DNA of 30,569 nt from Patescibacteria group bacterium (GTDB lineage Bacteria > Patescibacteriota > Patescibacteriia > Patescibacteriales > GWC2-42-12). Shown in pieces: positions 29,517-30,569 of the stretch. The stretch covers positions 1-30,569 of the forward strand of contig JAHJXD010000016.1 in NCBI GenBank assembly GCA_018827685.1, read 5' to 3'. The notes beneath the pieces are model-generated. The model ran no database searches. It had not been told where the DNA came from and saw nothing but the letters and a program-made list of their open reading frames with translations. The translations under genes and the position numbers were made by a program. The first letter of the stretch is position 1. Every line of letters starts with the position of its first letter.

Positions 29517-30569
29517 GGAGCCACTTCCCGCCATGAGGGCAGAGAGGACTGAACACCAATTAATTTGGAAGCAGAACAAGTATAATTGTCTGAGTCAGTA
29601 ACTGTTAAACTTGCCTGCTTAGAGCCAGTGGAAACAAATTGGACAATAAGACTGGACGAACTAGAATTTGCCGGATTGCCGTTTTGAAAAGTCCATGACC
29701 AAGAAGGCTCGCCAGCTCCGTCGTACACAACCGACTCTTGCTTGAAAGATATGTTTTCATTCAGAGACGGATTAGCAGGAAACCAGGTAAAATCTACTGT
29801 TGGATACTGATGCTTTTCAGTAGTAAATTCCTGGCCATCAATCCAATCTGATTCATTTGATTGAGAATCCCAAACTTTTAGCCGCCAATTATAAGTTGTA
29901 TTGTAAGAAAGATTAGCAGGAGCATAAACGTTGGAAGAATTATTTTCACAGGTTCCAGGAGAGGGAAGACAACTGTCTTTTTCCGGCGAAGAAAAATCAG
30001 AATTATTATCTACTTGAACTTGATAAGCAGACTGATCAGAAAAAGTCCAAGAAAGAAAAATCGGAGGATAAGACTTCTTGCAATAATTTTCTTGGCTGAC
30101 AGAAAGATCAGCAGCCAAGATTTTTTTCGTTGTAAAACTCCAAGTCTGACCGGCAACCGGTTCATGTCCAGAGTCAGATCTAGTAATAAAAACCCACAAA
30201 GGACCAATAGCTTGATCGCCAGGTACTGGCGGCGGAGGAGCAGAATTTACTTGTATTGTTTTTACTGCTGTTGAACTCGCGTTTTCAGTGTCTTTTACCT
30301 CTAATTTAACATTATAATAAGCTGGCGATGAATATTGATGAGTAGAGGTTTTACCAGATGTCCAATCAGTCCAAGTTCCGTCGCTCTGCCAATCCCATCT
30401 TATTTGAAGCTGATCCAAAGAATCTTCCGCGTCAAAAGAACCAGTCGCGTCAAAATTAAAAACAGTGCTAGTGGCTCCTGAACAAGGGTTAACAGTGAAA
30501 GAAGCTACGGGAGTACCTCCTGATACAGTTGTAAAATCCCAAGTTTCGCTGATAGCTTCATGTGCTTCA
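29513..30569 (-). CDS. PKD/fibronectin-like repeat surface protein, 5' end outside the window
   Basis: On the minus strand the frame is open from the right window edge (about 352 residues visible) to the stop at 29513-29515. The Met at 30418 is an internal TTG codon, not the start. PKD-type repeats are recognisable: FNFDATGSFDAEDSLDQLQI then RWDWQSDGTW...VKLEVKDTENASST, and at the C-terminal end VDFTWFPANPSLNENISFKQ...SWSWTFQNGNP...ASLTVTDSDNYTCSASK. Between them lies a fibronectin-III-like module (YPPIFLSWTFSDQSAYQVQV...YNTTYNWRLKVWDSQSNESDW). The segment GHEPVAGQTWSFTT is echoed by AHEAISETWDFTTV near the edge, so modules repeat. Such proteins are secreted or cell-surface adhesins. No C-terminal anchor is seen, and the end SSLPSWREVAP abuts rpoC. 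Confidence 0.8.
   Translation of the reverse strand, partial: EAHEAISETWDFTTVSGGTPVASFTVNPCSGATSTVFNFDATGSFDAEDSLDQLQIRWDWQSDGTWTDWTSGKTSTHQYSSPAYYNVKLEVKDTENASSTAVKTIQVNSAPPPPVPGDQAIGPLWVFITRSDSGHEPVAGQTWSFTTKKILAADLSVSQENYCKKSYPPIFLSWTFSDQSAYQVQVDNNSDFSSPEKDSCLPSPGTCENNSSNVYAPANLSYNTTYNWRLKVWDSQSNESDWIDGQEFTTEKHQYPTVDFTWFPANPSLNENISFKQESVVYDGAGEPSWSWTFQNGNPANSSSSSLIVQFVSTGSKQASLTVTDSDNYTCSASKLIGVQSSLPSWREVAP

Overview
The window looks like a chromosomal segment of a small-genome, AT-rich bacterium of the Candidate Phyla Radiation (Patescibacteria), most like a Parcubacteria-type lineage. The grounds are the short intergenic spaces, few Shine-Dalgarno sequences, a single-chain eukaryal/archaeal-type GlyRS, an anaerobic (class III) ribonucleotide reductase as the only reductase seen, a FemABX/Mur-ligase pair, small anchored proteins of unknown function and a PKD-repeat surface protein. 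The genetic code appears standard: UGA is used as a stop (abiEii) and Trp is UGG. The taxonomic placement is inference; there is no rRNA gene here to test it.

Layout. 1-4018: deoxyribonucleotide synthesis. A promoter whose spacer is an NrdR-box-like palindrome is followed by nrdR, nrdD and nrdG. The glycyl-radical tail of NrdD lies in its own 46-residue reading frame (3028-3168), separated from the body by a 148-bp element with terminal inverted repeats (TIRs). 4019-5712: a short acidic ORF and a AAA+/DUF4143 ATPase, bracketed by a 16-bp direct repeat. 5713-7130: a small membrane protein and an anchored thioredoxin-fold protein. 7183-11902: a structured leader and a tight operon of an S1-repeat protein, glycyl-tRNA synthetase and FtsH. 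11903-18905: accessory region with an anchored protein of unknown function, an HNH endonuclease/beta-class methyltransferase pair (type II restriction-modification), a polytopic membrane protein, a TIR-bounded 484-bp cassette carrying a frameshifted small gene, a short candidate RNA unit, ruvA, and an AbiEi/AbiEii toxin-antitoxin pair. 18906-21676: cell-wall genes (FemABX-like transferase and MurE-like ligase). 21677-29516: rpoB-rpoC. 29513-30569: the 3' part of a PKD/fibronectin-like surface protein on the minus strand, whose stop codon overlaps that of rpoC.

The window is strewn with short non-coding repeats. Three families of miniature inverted-repeat elements (called A, B and C here) are visible by eye. 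A has ends TGGGACTGT, one full 165-bp copy and about eight fragments. B has ends TAATTAGTT, one intact copy, one deleted copy and one end. C has ends TAGRCCTACTGC and one copy. A and C share an interior but not their termini. Fragments sit at gene edges, where they appear to supply a start codon (11963) and a stop codon (18867-18869), and the B copy sits exactly at the break in nrdD. I saw no CRISPR array, rRNA or tRNA gene.
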